This document shows positions 17,305-27,314 of a stretch of 64,000 bases of DNA, piece by piece (position 1 is the first letter of the stretch; the number at the start of each line of letters is the position of its first letter). The stretch lies in the NCBI GenBank assembly GCA_020631355.1, contig JAHDHL010000015.1, positions 1 through 64,000 on the forward strand, written 5' to 3'. Source of the stretch: Saprospiraceae bacterium. GTDB taxonomy: Bacteria > Bacteroidota > Bacteroidia > Chitinophagales > Saprospiraceae. The notes under the pieces were generated by a model. The model saw only the letters and a list, made by a program, of their open reading frames with translations. It did no database searches and had not been told where the DNA came from. The position numbers and the translations under genes are program-made.

Positions 17305-20300
17305 TGTTTGACAAATCTGTAAGTCCCCACTAAACGAAATTCTTCCATCATCTGAATCAAATAGATTCCTTTGGGTAAATGGCTGATATCTATGTAAGAA
17401 TCGTTTGTATGCTGATAGACCCTACCCAACATATCGGAAATTATAAATGAGGGATTATCAGACATGGTTTCGACCCTAAGGACATCATGGGCAGGATTCG
17501 GATAGATGCGCCATGCTTCCATTGGTATATCCTCTAGGTGTACGCTGGTTTGGCATACTGTCTGTACTTCATGGGCCCCTATGTCCACCGTATTGAATAT
17601 CCTAGGATGGTCATTGATATCCAACGTACCATATACCAATGCATCATTCCCCATATCCACCGCAACGGAACAAGAATCTAGGGAATAATCAGACTGGAGT
17701 AGTAATTCTTCCGATTGGCTGGAAAAGAGGTTATTGTTTCCGGTCCCAATGGTAGATTCTCCTTGGAAGTAACAGTACTGGTGTAATAGATTCAATGTAG
17801 CATTTCCATCATCATATGCAATGATATTCTTATCAAAATCCGAATTCTGGTGAGCAATAATCGAATTGTGTAACACGACATCCTGGACTTGGCCATCAGT
17901 CACTTCCAAGCGGATGAGGTTCTTATTCTCAGATGCTCCGATAATGGTGGAATTCAGGATTTCCATAGATGCAGCAGCACTTGTAGTAAGAAGGGAAATC
18001 GCATTAGCGTTAGCGGATTCATTATTTGCGATAAGTGAATTGGCAATCAGTGTATGATGATTATTCTCTAGTTCGATGGCACAGCGAATCAGGGAATTAT
18101 TATTCCAAACCCGAGATTGCTCCATTTCCAGAGAGATACCATTCTCAACATAGATTGCAGCACCAAAATCAGCCATATTCTGATTCATGGTGGATTGATG
18201 TATCGTAATTTCGGATGCTCTGGCATATAGTGCCCCGCCATTTATCGCATTGTTATCTTCCCAAATTACATTATTGAAATGGATTTCCGATTCTCGAATG
18301 AAAGCACCTCCTCCCCTAGCATTACCGTAGGAGCCAGTTGCATTGGCATTACCTGATTGTATCCTTAATCCATCCATATGAACATCGGTCACATCCTTGG
18401 ATGCAATGACATGGAATGAATCACCATCAGTTCCATCCGGGTCAATATCCCCAGAGAGTACCGTATGATGAGTCGCCGCATCCCGTAATCCTCCACCTGA
18501 AGGATAGCCTCCTAGGATTGTGATACCATTAGATAAATCGAAATAGGCTCCCCTTGGACCATTCTGACTCGTAGGACAATACGTTCCTTTTGCAATATGT
18601 ATTGTCGTACCCGGTACAGCTGTGGCTAGTGCATCCTGAGGATTGGAAAAAGGATATTCCCAGTTGTATCCTCTATTGTAATCCGTATGGGGAGCTGACG
18701 CATCCACATATAAATCTCCCCTATCTGGTGATGCTTCGTGCCAAGCAAGGTCAATGCCTCCAAGTAATACGTCATCATCACCATCATGATCCAGGTCTGC
18801 CGCAAGTATCCCCTTGTAATATATGCTGCCTCCATATCCAGCATAACTGGTTTCCCTTAGAAGATGCGGCATTCCAAAATTACCTTGTCCTTGGTTTTCC
18901 ATCCAATAGAATCCATAACCATCGTATGGGTATAATGCTTGGATGATGACATCCCAATCTCCGTCTCCGTCTACATCCGCAGGTTCGACATCCGCGGCAT
19001 GTCCGGTGGGTGTTCCTACATAGGGAATCCAATCAGGGTCAGTAAAATTCCCTTGACCATCATTCCAAGACAACAGCATATTACTACTATTAGAAGACAT
19101 GATATCCGAATCACCATCATGGTCAAAATCGACAAAACTCAGGGGTAGGGTAATTGTTGCATTAATGTCTAGTGCAATAGGATTACCAAAATTACCCGAA
19201 CCATCATTCGCAAGCCAAACGGTATTACCAGATGTACCTAGATTGGCCACTAGTACGATATCATTATCATCATCCTGATCCATATCCAATACATGGCTCT
19301 GATAGATTAAGCCTTGTGTATTCGTAATGGGTAATTCATTAATATAATATCCATTACCATCATTCTCATACCAAAATAATTCATTATTGAAACTGGCTAG
19401 AATATCCCAATCTCCATCGTTATCCATATCACCTAATTGAGCAGTATGGAAAGTGATGTTTGGCACCAAAAAATTGGAAGCTGGGCGAATACTGAAAATC
19501 TGTTGGCCATCATTCTCGAGTACTACGAGCTGTTCCGCATTATTCAGAATACCCAGACTAATAACATCCATGTCGCCATCATCATCTATATCGCCCGTTA
19601 GTTTATGGTCATATGAAGTATCCCCTAAATTAATGATTTGCTGTTTTCCATAATCTCCTGTACCATTATTCTCATACCAAGCCAATCGCCTATCGAATCC
19701 TGTATATGCGAGTACATCCAAGTCACCATCGCCATCCAAATCCGTGGTATCAATAAAACCAACCTGATTATCTATGGATTGGGAGCATTCACCATATTGT
19801 CCCCATAATCCGTCACCCAAATTTTCCATCCATCCCAAGCCCGATATGGTCTGTGAAGCACCCAGCACTTCTTCAGTACCATCTCCATTCAAATCAGCAG
19901 TAATAACCTGTGAGGGATTCAGGGTAGGAAAATCTTCCAAATCCAAAGGGGTAAAGGATTCATTCCCATTATTCTCATACCATCTCATACTCCTCATTCC
20001 CTGGGGAGAAATAATATCCATATCGCCATCACCATCCAAATCGGATGTATATACACTTCTTGTTCCAGTAGCATCGGATGATACAATTTGTTGCAGGCCG
20101 AAGATGCCCGTTCCATCATTCTCATACCAAGCCAACTTATTATCCTGTTCCGAAGCGGAGAGTACATCCATATCACCGTCGCCATCCAAATCAGAAGCAT
20201 GTACCATTTGTGGATGCTCCACCTCATCAGATATCAATATGTATGTTCCGAAATTTCCATTCCCATCATTTTGGAACCACGCTATCATGTTATTCTCGGA

Positions 20301-20945
20301 TGCGGCAAAAAGTAAATCATCATCCCCATCATCATCCATATCCGAAACTTCTAACTTGAGAATGGTTCCCAATGTATTCACTATGGTTTGTTGGGGACCG
20401 AAACTTCCGGCACCCAGGTTCCTATACCAAAAAATACTCCCATCATAAGTACTGAATAATACATCAGGCAGGCCATCATTATCCATATCGGAAGCGATTA
20501 CATCCGTAGTATTCCCACCTGAGTGAATCGATTGCGCAGTTGCGAAATTTGATGTACCATCATTCTCAAACCATGATACCTGACCATCGTAAATAGAACT
20601 GGCCAAAACATCAAGGTCACCATCATTATCCAAGTCAGAGGTAGTAATCCTTGTGAATCCTAATGTTGAAGATGGAATACTAATGGGATAATCAAAATCC
20701 AGATTCCCATTATTCCTGAACCACACCCATTCATCATTGATGCCGGATAAAGATATCACATCCTTATCCCCATCATTATCCAAATCTGCTGCATGTATCC
20801 AAATGGAATGGCCTAGATTGTATCTATCGTCACCTATTACATGAGGTTCATTTGGAATGAAGATGGACTGACCTTTCAGGTTAGAGTCAGGATAAAATAC
20901 GATGATACCCATCATCAAAATCATCGTGGATAATAGTTGTTTCAT
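17301..20945 (-). CDS. Secreted FG-GAP/VCBS repeat protein with beta-helix region and T9SS sorting domain
   Basis: The protein has 1214 residues and a signal peptide (about 1-25). Residues 40-735 carry about 15 FG-GAP/VCBS units, each with a calcium-binding-like DxDxDGDxD core (for example DLDNDGDKDV, DMDNDGLPDV, DLDGDGDMDV) and a W(Y/F)xNDG strand. Residues 740-1110 look like a right-handed parallel beta-helix (GGAFIRESEIHFNN, GGALYARASEITIHQ repeats) of the kind seen in polymorphic outer-membrane or adhesin-like proteins. The last 75 residues are a T9SS type A sorting domain (YPNPAHDVLRVE ... LPKGIYLIQM). It is exported through the outer membrane and probably surface-displayed. Its role could be adhesion or glycan binding. 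Confidence 0.9.
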   Translation of the reverse strand: MKQLLSTMILMMGIIVFYPDSNLKGQSIFIPNEPHVIGDDRYNLGHSIWIHAADLDNDGDKDVISLSGINDEWVWFRNNGNLDFDYPISIPSSTLGFTRITTSDLDNDGDLDVLASSIYDGQVSWFENDGTSNFATAQSIHSGGNTTDVIASDMDNDGLPDVLFSTYDGSIFWYRNLGAGSFGPQQTIVNTLGTILKLEVSDMDDDGDDDLLFAASENNMIAWFQNDGNGNFGTYILISDEVEHPQMVHASDLDGDGDMDVLSASEQDNKLAWYENDGTGIFGLQQIVSSDATGTRSVYTSDLDGDGDMDIISPQGMRSMRWYENNGNESFTPLDLEDFPTLNPSQVITADLNGDGTEEVLGASQTISGLGWMENLGDGLWGQYGECSQSIDNQVGFIDTTDLDGDGDLDVLAYTGFDRRLAWYENNGTGDYGKQQIINLGDTSYDHKLTGDIDDDGDMDVISLGILNNAEQLVVLENDGQQIFSIRPASNFLVPNITFHTAQLGDMDNDGDWDILASFNNELFWYENDGNGYYINELPITNTQGLIYQSHVLDMDQDDDNDIVLVANLGTSGNTVWLANDGSGNFGNPIALDINATITLPLSFVDFDHDGDSDIMSSNSSNMLLSWNDGQGNFTDPDWIPYVGTPTGHAADVEPADVDGDGDWDVIIQALYPYDGYGFYWMENQGQGNFGMPHLLRETSYAGYGGSIYYKGILAADLDHDGDDDVLLGGIDLAWHEASPDRGDLYVDASAPHTDYNRGYNWEYPFSNPQDALATAVPGTTIHIAKGTYCPTSQNGPRGAYFDLSNGITILGGYPSGGGLRDAATHHTVLSGDIDPDGTDGDSFHVIASKDVTDVHMDGLRIQSGNANATGSYGNARGGGAFIRESEIHFNNVIWEDNNAINGGALYARASEITIHQSTMNQNMADFGAAIYVENGISLEMEQSRVWNNNSLIRCAIELENNHHTLIANSLIANNESANANAISLLTTSAAASMEILNSTIIGASENKNLIRLEVTDGQVQDVVLHNSIIAHQNSDFDKNIIAYDDGNATLNLLHQYCYFQGESTIGTGNNNLFSSQSEELLLQSDYSLDSCSVAVDMGNDALVYGTLDINDHPRIFNTVDIGAHEVQTVCQTSVHLEDIPMEAWRIYPNPAHDVLRVETMSDNPSFIISDMLGRVYQHTNDSYIDISHLPKGIYLIQMMEEFRLVGTYRFVKQ

Positions 20946-21009
20946 ATTCCTAAATTCTAAGGTTTACATTTTTATTGCTAAACTAGAGGTTCCTCCTTTT
21001 CTTATTATT

Positions 21010-23319
21010 CTAACTAGATGATCCATTCAATAACAAACTGACCACTACTGATTTTGAGATAGGCGTCTGGCTCTGGTCCGCGAACTGGTCAATGGGAATC
21101 AATGGATTCATTTCAGGGAAATAGCCTGCCAGATTCCCTTTGGGGATATCATAAGGAATGACCCTGAATTTCTTGGCTATCCGTTCCTTTCCATTATAAT
21201 TACTCCGAATATCTATGACCTGCTGGTTCTTAATACCGTGGGTTTCCATATCCTTGGGATTCATCATGACGATTCTCCTTGCGTTATAGATTCCACGGTA
21301 GCGGTCATCCATTCCATAGATGGTCGTATTGAATTGGTCATGTGAGCGTATCGTCATCAGCAGGAATTCGTCCTTTGCTAGACTATGATTAGGAAGTGGG
21401 CACACAGAAAACTCTGCTTTACCATATCTCATCTTACTGAAATCAGCATTTCTTGCATTATTCGGCAAATAGAAACCGCTGCCCTCTATCTGTTGTTCGT
21501 AATTCTTGAATCCAGATACGACCTGAGCGATTTTCTCCCTGATGAGGGCATAATCATTGGCCATAGCCAACCAATCCAAACCATATTTCTTGGCTAAGGT
21601 TGCATGTGCAATTTGTGCAACAATACGAGGCTCGCTCATCAGTTGGTTGGAACTCGGTTCCAAATGTCCTGTAGACCGGTGCACCTTACCCATACTATTC
21701 TCTACGGTTACGAATTGGGGCTTACCATTACTGATATCCTTTTCCGAGCGGCCCAGGGTCGGAAGAATCAACGATGTTTTACCCGTAGCCAAATGCGAAC
21801 GGTTCAACTTTGTGGCAATGGAAACTGTCAATTCACAATTCTCATAAGCTTCACCTGTATAGTGGGTATCAGAAGCAGCAGATAATAGGTTACCTCCCAA
21901 GGCTATGAATACCTTGGCCTTTCCCTTGTGCATCGCTTGGATAGAATGAACTACATCCAAGCCTACCTTATCCGGTGCATCGAACCCGAATACATCCTTA
22001 ATGGATTGGTTCAATTGTGGCGAAACATGATGCATGATGCCCACTGTACGATCTCCCTGAACATTACTATGGCCTCTAACGGGACATGTACCACCACCCT
22101 TGATTCCTACACTACCCTTAAGCAACAAGAGATTGACGAATTCCTTAATGGTTTCAACCCCATTCTTATGTTGGGTCAATCCCATTGCCCAACAAACAAT
22201 GATTTTCTTGGCTGGGGCCAATACTTCAACGGCTTGTCGAACAGCATCGGCATCCACACCAGATTGTTGAACCAATGCATTCCAGTCCTGTTGTTCCAAA
22301 TCCTGCACCAATGCCTCATAGCCATGCGTTTGTGATTGTATGAATGCCTGGTCGAATATCTTCTCTCCGTTTTTCTCCTTTTCCAACAAGCCCTTGAGAA
22401 TAGCTTTCATCAATGGAATATCCTGATTGATTCTTACTTGTAGGAACAAATCTGTTATCATGGTTCCACTCGTAAAATAATCCATCGGTTTCTGAGGATT
22501 CTTGAATCGTTTCAATCCAGCTTCCTCCAATGGATTAATAGTAATCACACTGGCTCCATTCAGCTTGGCCTTTTGGAGTGCAGAAAGCATCCTCGGATGG
22601 TTTGTCCCCGGATTCTGACCTGCGACGATGATAACATCCGCATGTTCAAAATCATCCAATACGATAGAGCCCTTTCCTATACCAAGGGTCTGCTTCAATG
22701 CCACTCCGCTTGATTCATGGCACATGTTGGAACAATCAGGCATATTATTGGTACCAAATGCCCTTGCGAACAAACCCCATAAGAATGCTGCCTCATTACT
22801 GGAACGGCCACTGGTATAAAATACAGCTTCATTGGGGTAATCCAATGCCTGAAGATGTTGTCCAATGATTCGGAAAGCCTCATTCCATTCTATTGGTTCG
22901 TAATGGTCAGTTCCCTCCTTGCAAATAAGAGGTTGGATGAGTCTTCCGGACTTACCCAATTCCATATCCGACCATTGGGACAATTCCGAAATGGAATAGG
23001 TCCTGAAGAATTCTGCCCCTGTTTTCTTACGAGTAGCTTCCTCGGCAATAGCCTTGGCACCATTCTCACAGTATTCTGCAAACAACGAACGCTTATCATC
23101 AGGGTCCGGCCATGCACAACCCGGACAATCAAAGCCTTTTTCCTGATTCATCTTAGCCAAGGTTTTCATGGCCCGATTGAAGCCCATTTCCTCAATTGCA
23201 TGATTGAGCGCCACGCTCACTCCTTTGAAGCCTGCTGCATAATCGGCTGGATTACCTTGTTTGATTTCAGAAAGCACCTCCGGTGCCAGATAACGATTTG
23301 GATTTTTCTTCTTGGCCAT
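21010..23319 (-). CDS. FdhF/YdeP-type molybdopterin oxidoreductase
   Basis: The 769-residue protein is a member of the formate-dehydrogenase-alpha-like molybdopterin family, closest in pattern to YdeP. It has CPGCAWPDPDDK (Cys65, Cys68) and CENGAKA (Cys84) in place of a complete four-Cys iron-sulphur motif. The likely Mo ligand region is NMPDCSNMCHESSG (about 195-208). Further molybdopterin-contact blocks are VAGQNPGTNHPR, GGTCPVRGHSNVQGDRT and RSHDQFNTTIYGMDDRYRG. No partner subunits or FdhD lie nearby. YdeP has been linked to acid tolerance; the substrate here is unknown. A -7 promoter lies directly at the start. Confidence 0.88.
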   Translation of the reverse strand: MAKKKNPNRYLAPEVLSEIKQGNPADYAAGFKGVSVALNHAIEEMGFNRAMKTLAKMNQEKGFDCPGCAWPDPDDKRSLFAEYCENGAKAIAEEATRKKTGAEFFRTYSISELSQWSDMELGKSGRLIQPLICKEGTDHYEPIEWNEAFRIIGQHLQALDYPNEAVFYTSGRSSNEAAFLWGLFARAFGTNNMPDCSNMCHESSGVALKQTLGIGKGSIVLDDFEHADVIIVAGQNPGTNHPRMLSALQKAKLNGASVITINPLEEAGLKRFKNPQKPMDYFTSGTMITDLFLQVRINQDIPLMKAILKGLLEKEKNGEKIFDQAFIQSQTHGYEALVQDLEQQDWNALVQQSGVDADAVRQAVEVLAPAKKIIVCWAMGLTQHKNGVETIKEFVNLLLLKGSVGIKGGGTCPVRGHSNVQGDRTVGIMHHVSPQLNQSIKDVFGFDAPDKVGLDVVHSIQAMHKGKAKVFIALGGNLLSAASDTHYTGEAYENCELTVSIATKLNRSHLATGKTSLILPTLGRSEKDISNGKPQFVTVENSMGKVHRSTGHLEPSSNQLMSEPRIVAQIAHATLAKKYGLDWLAMANDYALIREKIAQVVSGFKNYEQQIEGSGFYLPNNARNADFSKMRYGKAEFSVCPLPNHSLAKDEFLLMTIRSHDQFNTTIYGMDDRYRGIYNARRIVMMNPKDMETHGIKNQQVIDIRSNYNGKERIAKKFRVIPYDIPKGNLAGYFPEMNPLIPIDQFADQSQTPISKSVVVSLLLNGSSS

Positions 23320-23323
23320 GTAT

Positions 23324-23331
23324 CAAAGATA
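23324..23331 (-). promoter_or_regulatory. -7 promoter element TATCTTTG abutting a start codon
   Basis: On the minus strand TATCTTTG is followed after four bases by the ATG at 23319. Since transcription in Bacteroidota begins a few bases after this element, the mRNA would start at or next to the ATG. Confidence 0.55.
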
Positions 23332-23482
23332 AGAAATATGAAGCGAGGATGATTGGCTAATGGATTCCGATTGTGTACATCATTGAGTCTCTACTCCTTC
23401 ATTCGTTTTCATTCGACATCGGCTCCATCCTAAAGCCCATTTAGGAAAATCCATTATCTTGGGGATATAATCCACCTACAAC

Positions 23483-24544
23483 ATGCAAATCATACTGGGA
23501 TTCTTGATGGGTATTCTTTGGGTATTGACCGTAGCCGTGCTTCGTTCATTCACTACCCTTTTCCATGAATTGGGACATGCCATTCCCTCATTGGTATTCA
23601 CACAAAAGGATGTAAGGGTATTCGTTGGTACTTATGGTGATACCACTGATGGTTTCCACATGAGGGTGGGTCGCTTGCACATTTTTTTCAAATTCAATCT
23701 TTTCAATTGGAATATTGGGATGTGTGCACACGAGGGAGTGCTTTCTACTTGGAAGAATATCATTATCGTTATTGGTGGCCCCATTGCCAGTCTTTGTATT
23801 GCAGCTCCTTTGATATGGTTATTATCAGGCAATGCCAATCCTATGATGATGTATATCCTAATGGCATTTGTGATTGCGGCATGTTTCGATTTCCTTGTGA
23901 ATATCATTCCCTCATCCAGTCCCATTTCGACACAAGGTGGTAGTCTGACCTTCAATGATGGATATACCCTGCTAGCCCTCATTAGTAGGATGAATGCATC
24001 ATCGGATTTTCTGGAACTCGAAGAACATTTCCACAAGGGGGAATACCGTCTTATCATTGACAAAGGAGAAAATTTACTGAAGGAGTATCCTGATCGTTCG
24101 GATATCTCATTCTTATTGATTGAAGCATACAAGAAACAAAAACTGTATGACAAGGCCCTTTTGCTTTACATAGATAAAAGCAGTAAGCAGAAACTCTCCA
24201 CGGAGGAATTCCTTGACATTTCCGAGCTATACCTCCACCTCCAACAATACCAACAAGCCATTCCCTTTCTGAATCGATTCCTGCACTATCACTATGACCA
24301 TGATTATGCACTTACCTTGCGTGGTATTGCATTGTATTCACTCAGGCATTATCAGGAATCCATGAATGATTTGGAAATTGCCATACGGAATAATCCCTCG
24401 AACGGAGAAGCCCACCTCTATAAGGGATTCATCCATCACATCAGGCATGAGAAGGAAACGGCTCATATTCATTTCCAACAAGCCCTGATGCATGGAATGA
24501 AACAGCAGGATATTGACGAGGGATTAGGAATGATATCCAATTAA
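23483..24544 (+). CDS. M50-like membrane metalloprotease with C-terminal TPRs
   Basis: The 353-residue protein has HELGH (His28-His32) inside the first membrane helix, the site-2-protease zinc motif. Two further helices lie at about 95-145. NIIPSSSP and a later NDGY (about 165) resemble the NxxPxxxxDG third-ligand block. Residues 180-353 are soluble and carry four or five TPRs (for example LYLHLQQYQQAIPFLNRFL, ALRHYQESMNDLEIAI-like). It may cleave membrane substrates recognised through the TPR domain. The zinc motif is visible; protease activity is inferred. Confidence 0.8.
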   Translation: MQIILGFLMGILWVLTVAVLRSFTTLFHELGHAIPSLVFTQKDVRVFVGTYGDTTDGFHMRVGRLHIFFKFNLFNWNIGMCAHEGVLSTWKNIIIVIGGPIASLCIAAPLIWLLSGNANPMMMYILMAFVIAACFDFLVNIIPSSSPISTQGGSLTFNDGYTLLALISRMNASSDFLELEEHFHKGEYRLIIDKGENLLKEYPDRSDISFLLIEAYKKQKLYDKALLLYIDKSSKQKLSTEEFLDISELYLHLQQYQQAIPFLNRFLHYHYDHDYALTLRGIALYSLRHYQESMNDLEIAIRNNPSNGEAHLYKGFIHHIRHEKETAHIHFQQALMHGMKQQDIDEGLGMISN

Positions 24545-24664
24545 GGACATATCATATACCAGATTCTCTTTTGGATGGGCTGTTTCTGAATACAGTCCAA
24601 GAAATCCGGATTCCAGCAGAATTCATCCATCATTTTATTACTTTAGAAGTTCAATGTTTGGAAT

Positions 24665-25525
24665 ATGAAATACATCGTTATTACGGGCGTATCCACTGGA
24701 ATAGGATACAGTGCTGCCAAGGTACTTAGCCAGAATGGTTATCATGTAATTGGTAGTGTAAGGAAAGAAGCTGATGCCGAACAAGTCAAGGCTGATTTAG
24801 GGGATGGATTTACTCCTGTCATATTTGATGTTACGAAACAGGACGATGTTCTTAAGGCGGCTGAACAAGTCAAGGGAATCGTTGGGAAACATGGTTTGGC
24901 CGGACTCATCAATAATGCGGGCATCGCTGTCGGTGGTCCCTTATTGCATCTGCCTTTGGATGAAATCAGATGGCAAATGGAAGTCAATGTCATCGGACTG
25001 ATTGGTGTGACCCAAGCATTTGCTCCCTTATTGGGTGCCCAGAGAGATTGCCCTTTCCCTCCTGGGAAAATCATTAATATCAGTTCTGTGGCGGGTAAAT
25101 TCACATCTCCATTCCTTGCTGCTTATTCTGCTTCCAAGCATGCTGTCGAAGCTATTTCACATGGGTTCCGCAGGGAATTCCTGATGTACGGAATTGATGT
25201 CATCATCGTAGGGCCAGGGCCCATCAAGACTCCTATTATTGATAAGTTCCCCAAACATGAGGAAGCACCATATTTCAACACGGATTACAAACAATCAACG
25301 GCTATTTTCCAAACGAATGCCATGAAACGATTCGAGGAAGGGCTGGAGCCGGATGAAGTGGGGGAATTACTACTGAATATCATGGTTTCCAAGAAACCCA
25401 AGACCCGATATCCCATACTGGCCAATAAATTCTCCAATTGGACCCTCCCCTCCATTCTACCAGACAGATTGATTGACAAGGAAATTGGAAAAATGCTAAA
25501 ACTGGACCAATTACCCAAGGATTAG
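24665..25525 (+). CDS. Short-chain dehydrogenase/reductase
   Basis: Classical SDR of 286 residues. The cofactor motif is TGVSTGIG (about 6-13), the structural motif INNAGIAVGG (about 86-95), the catalytic Ser sits in INISSVAGKF (about 140), and YSASK (about 153-157) supplies Tyr and Lys. After the core, PGPIKTP and a C-terminal extension fit members acting on steroid- or retinol-like substrates. The substrate is not determinable. It has no close operon partner. Confidence 0.9.
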   Translation: MKYIVITGVSTGIGYSAAKVLSQNGYHVIGSVRKEADAEQVKADLGDGFTPVIFDVTKQDDVLKAAEQVKGIVGKHGLAGLINNAGIAVGGPLLHLPLDEIRWQMEVNVIGLIGVTQAFAPLLGAQRDCPFPPGKIINISSVAGKFTSPFLAAYSASKHAVEAISHGFRREFLMYGIDVIIVGPGPIKTPIIDKFPKHEEAPYFNTDYKQSTAIFQTNAMKRFEEGLEPDEVGELLLNIMVSKKPKTRYPILANKFSNWTLPSILPDRLIDKEIGKMLKLDQLPKD

Positions 25526-25576
25526 GATTATCAATCCCTATTGAGAACCATTATTCAATTATGGTATTAGGTATCT

Positions 25577-26026
25577 ATGAAATACTCATTGATACTCACG
25601 ATTCAATTCTTATTCATTATGAGTCTCACTTCCTTTGCCCAGGACTTATCCCAATACCGTTGGGAGAATCGTATCATTCTCATGATTACACCTGATGAAA
25701 ACCATTCCGAATTCAAGCAACAAATAGCAAATCTTTCTGGCTTGGATATGGAATTGGAGGATATGAAACTGGTAAGCTTTGTTGTCACGCCCACTAAGTA
25801 TAGCTTAGGATTGGGGATGGATGAATGGCACGAGTCCACGGTATTGTATGAACGCTACCAACAAAAAAATGAGGAATACTCCACATTACTGATTGGTCTC
25901 GATGGGAGAGTAAAAATGTGGTCTGCAAAAGCTGTGGGAGCGGAGGGGATTTTTGAGCTTATCAACACCATGCCGATGAGAAAGGCAGAGCTTAGAAAAA
26001 GAAAACGGAAAGAGACCAATGATTAG
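25577..26026 (+). CDS. DUF4174 protein, exported
   Basis: A signal peptide (about 1-21, ending SFAQ) precedes a thioredoxin-fold-like DUF4174 domain: DLSQYRWENRIILMITP at the start and STLLIGLDGRVKMWSA near residue 115. The protein lacks the CxxC of a redox thioredoxin. The C-terminus is strongly basic (RKAELRKRKRKE). It follows the SDR gene after 51 bases. Function is unknown; a periplasmic location is likely. Confidence 0.75.
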   Translation: MKYSLILTIQFLFIMSLTSFAQDLSQYRWENRIILMITPDENHSEFKQQIANLSGLDMELEDMKLVSFVVTPTKYSLGLGMDEWHESTVLYERYQQKNEEYSTLLIGLDGRVKMWSAKAVGAEGIFELINTMPMRKAELRKRKRKETND

Positions 26027-26117
26027 GAATCACATTTTTTCTTTCCATGCTTTTGCATTAATATTATGAGGATATTCACCAAATAATCATTCATTGACAA
26101 GTTGAATTCATTCTGAT

Positions 26118-26843
26118 ATGAAAAAGCTAAGTTTCTCATTCTTCATCATTCTTTTTCCCCTGTTGGGAATGGCACAAAATTTCGGATTGGAACACGATAC
26201 CATTTTCTCATCCAAATCAGTGGATTTTTTCACATTCTACCTCCCCAATGATTTCTATAATGATTCGGGACAGGATCTCCAACTAAGATGGGTAAAGGAA
26301 GCCGTGATTGAAAATTATGAGGTGGGAGGACACGGAGGACAAAACAATACAGGACTGTGGGATTATTCCATTCAGGACCCCCAGAATTTTTATACGGATG
26401 GGGCAGCAGTGGATAGTGCTGACTTTGTTCTTCAATCCGAAGTCAATACCTTGGATAAATTCATTGTCCAGGTCTATCCTAATGATGTAATTGGAAATGT
26501 ATTCTTCTCTTTCAGCATCTATGAAATAGGAAATCCTGATAATATCATACAAGTCCACTTTGATTATACTGCCACAGCATCCACCAGCAGCAGTTCCTTT
26601 CCTATATCTGATTTAGGAATCAACGTCTTTCCGAATCCTGTTTCGGATGCATTACAATTCGAAATGAATCAGGAGCAAATTATTGATATATCCATCTATA
26701 ACCACTTGGGACATTCCCTTATAGAACAAAGGCTTTCGACCAAGAATGATGTTATTGATTGTTCGGGATTAACGAATGGAATGTATTTTATCCAAACCAT
26801 TCAAGATAAGAAAGTATACATTCAATCATTCATCAAACAATAA
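26118..26843 (+). CDS. Secreted protein with T9SS type A sorting domain
   Basis: The 241-residue protein has a signal peptide ending GMAQ (about 1-19), an N-terminal beta-rich region of unknown type (about 20-155), and a Ser/Thr linker (TASTSSSSF). A T9SS type A domain (about 170-241) has FPNPVSDALQFEM and LTNGMYFIQT. It is a cargo of the PorP-class secretion system. Its stop codon is three bases before the DoxX-like gene, so the two are co-transcribed. Confidence 0.8.
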   Translation: MKKLSFSFFIILFPLLGMAQNFGLEHDTIFSSKSVDFFTFYLPNDFYNDSGQDLQLRWVKEAVIENYEVGGHGGQNNTGLWDYSIQDPQNFYTDGAAVDSADFVLQSEVNTLDKFIVQVYPNDVIGNVFFSFSIYEIGNPDNIIQVHFDYTATASTSSSSFPISDLGINVFPNPVSDALQFEMNQEQIIDISIYNHLGHSLIEQRLSTKNDVIDCSGLTNGMYFIQTIQDKKVYIQSFIKQ

Positions 26844-26846
26844 CAG

Positions 26847-27200
26847 ATGTTTCCAGAACCATTCCTGATGTACCTGATGGCTTCATTCTATATTTTTGCC
26901 GGAGTCAGTCATTTCAGAATTCCCAAATTTTTCATTGCCATCACCCCAAAATGGGTTCCCAAACCCGAACTCGTGAATATCATCGTAGGAATTGTTGAAA
27001 TTGCATTGGGTCTCATGTTCTTTTTCAAACCGACCCAGTCCATCGCTGCCTATGGAACCATTGCCTTGTTGGTTGCCGTTTTTCCTGCTAATATTTACCA
27101 TCATCAGAAATCCAGGAAAAAGGGTAAGAATGTCATGGGTACACTCATTCGGCTACCGATACAATTCCTATTGATATATTGGGCTTATCAGTATGTCTGA
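26847..27200 (+). CDS. DoxX-like small membrane protein
   Basis: The 117-residue, four-helix protein has the pattern of DoxX/MauE-type proteins: FYIFAGVSHFRIPKFF in helix 1, KPELVNIIVGIVEIALGLMFFF in helix 2, and two more helices. Such proteins are often linked to redox or quinone-linked processes at the inner membrane, but function here is unproven. It directly follows the T9SS cargo gene. Confidence 0.8.
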   Translation: MFPEPFLMYLMASFYIFAGVSHFRIPKFFIAITPKWVPKPELVNIIVGIVEIALGLMFFFKPTQSIAAYGTIALLVAVFPANIYHHQKSRKKGKNVMGTLIRLPIQFLLIYWAYQYV

Positions 27201-27205
27201 TGAAT

Positions 27206-27238
27206 AAAAAAAACCGGTAATCCTTTCGAATTACCGGT
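27206..27238 (-). terminator. Intrinsic terminator for the 27315-28361 gene
   Basis: Perfect 9-base inverted repeat (27213-27221 / 27230-27238). The T run is on the minus strand (A8 at 27206-27213 on the plus strand), so it ends the minus-strand secreted-protein gene. It may also stop the convergent DoxX transcript weakly. Confidence 0.75.
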
Positions 27239-27314
27239 ACTTCACTCTCAATTAAACTTATAAAAAACTTTGTACTTTTTAGTTGCGAAGTTGTTGGATG
27301 GGGAATCTCCACAA

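Noticed and set aside
19990-20450. Several overlapping frames of up to 224 codons antisense to the FG-GAP gene
   Set aside because: They arise from the periodic Asp-rich codon pattern of the repeats read on the other strand; composition is Ser/Pro/His-rich without domains.
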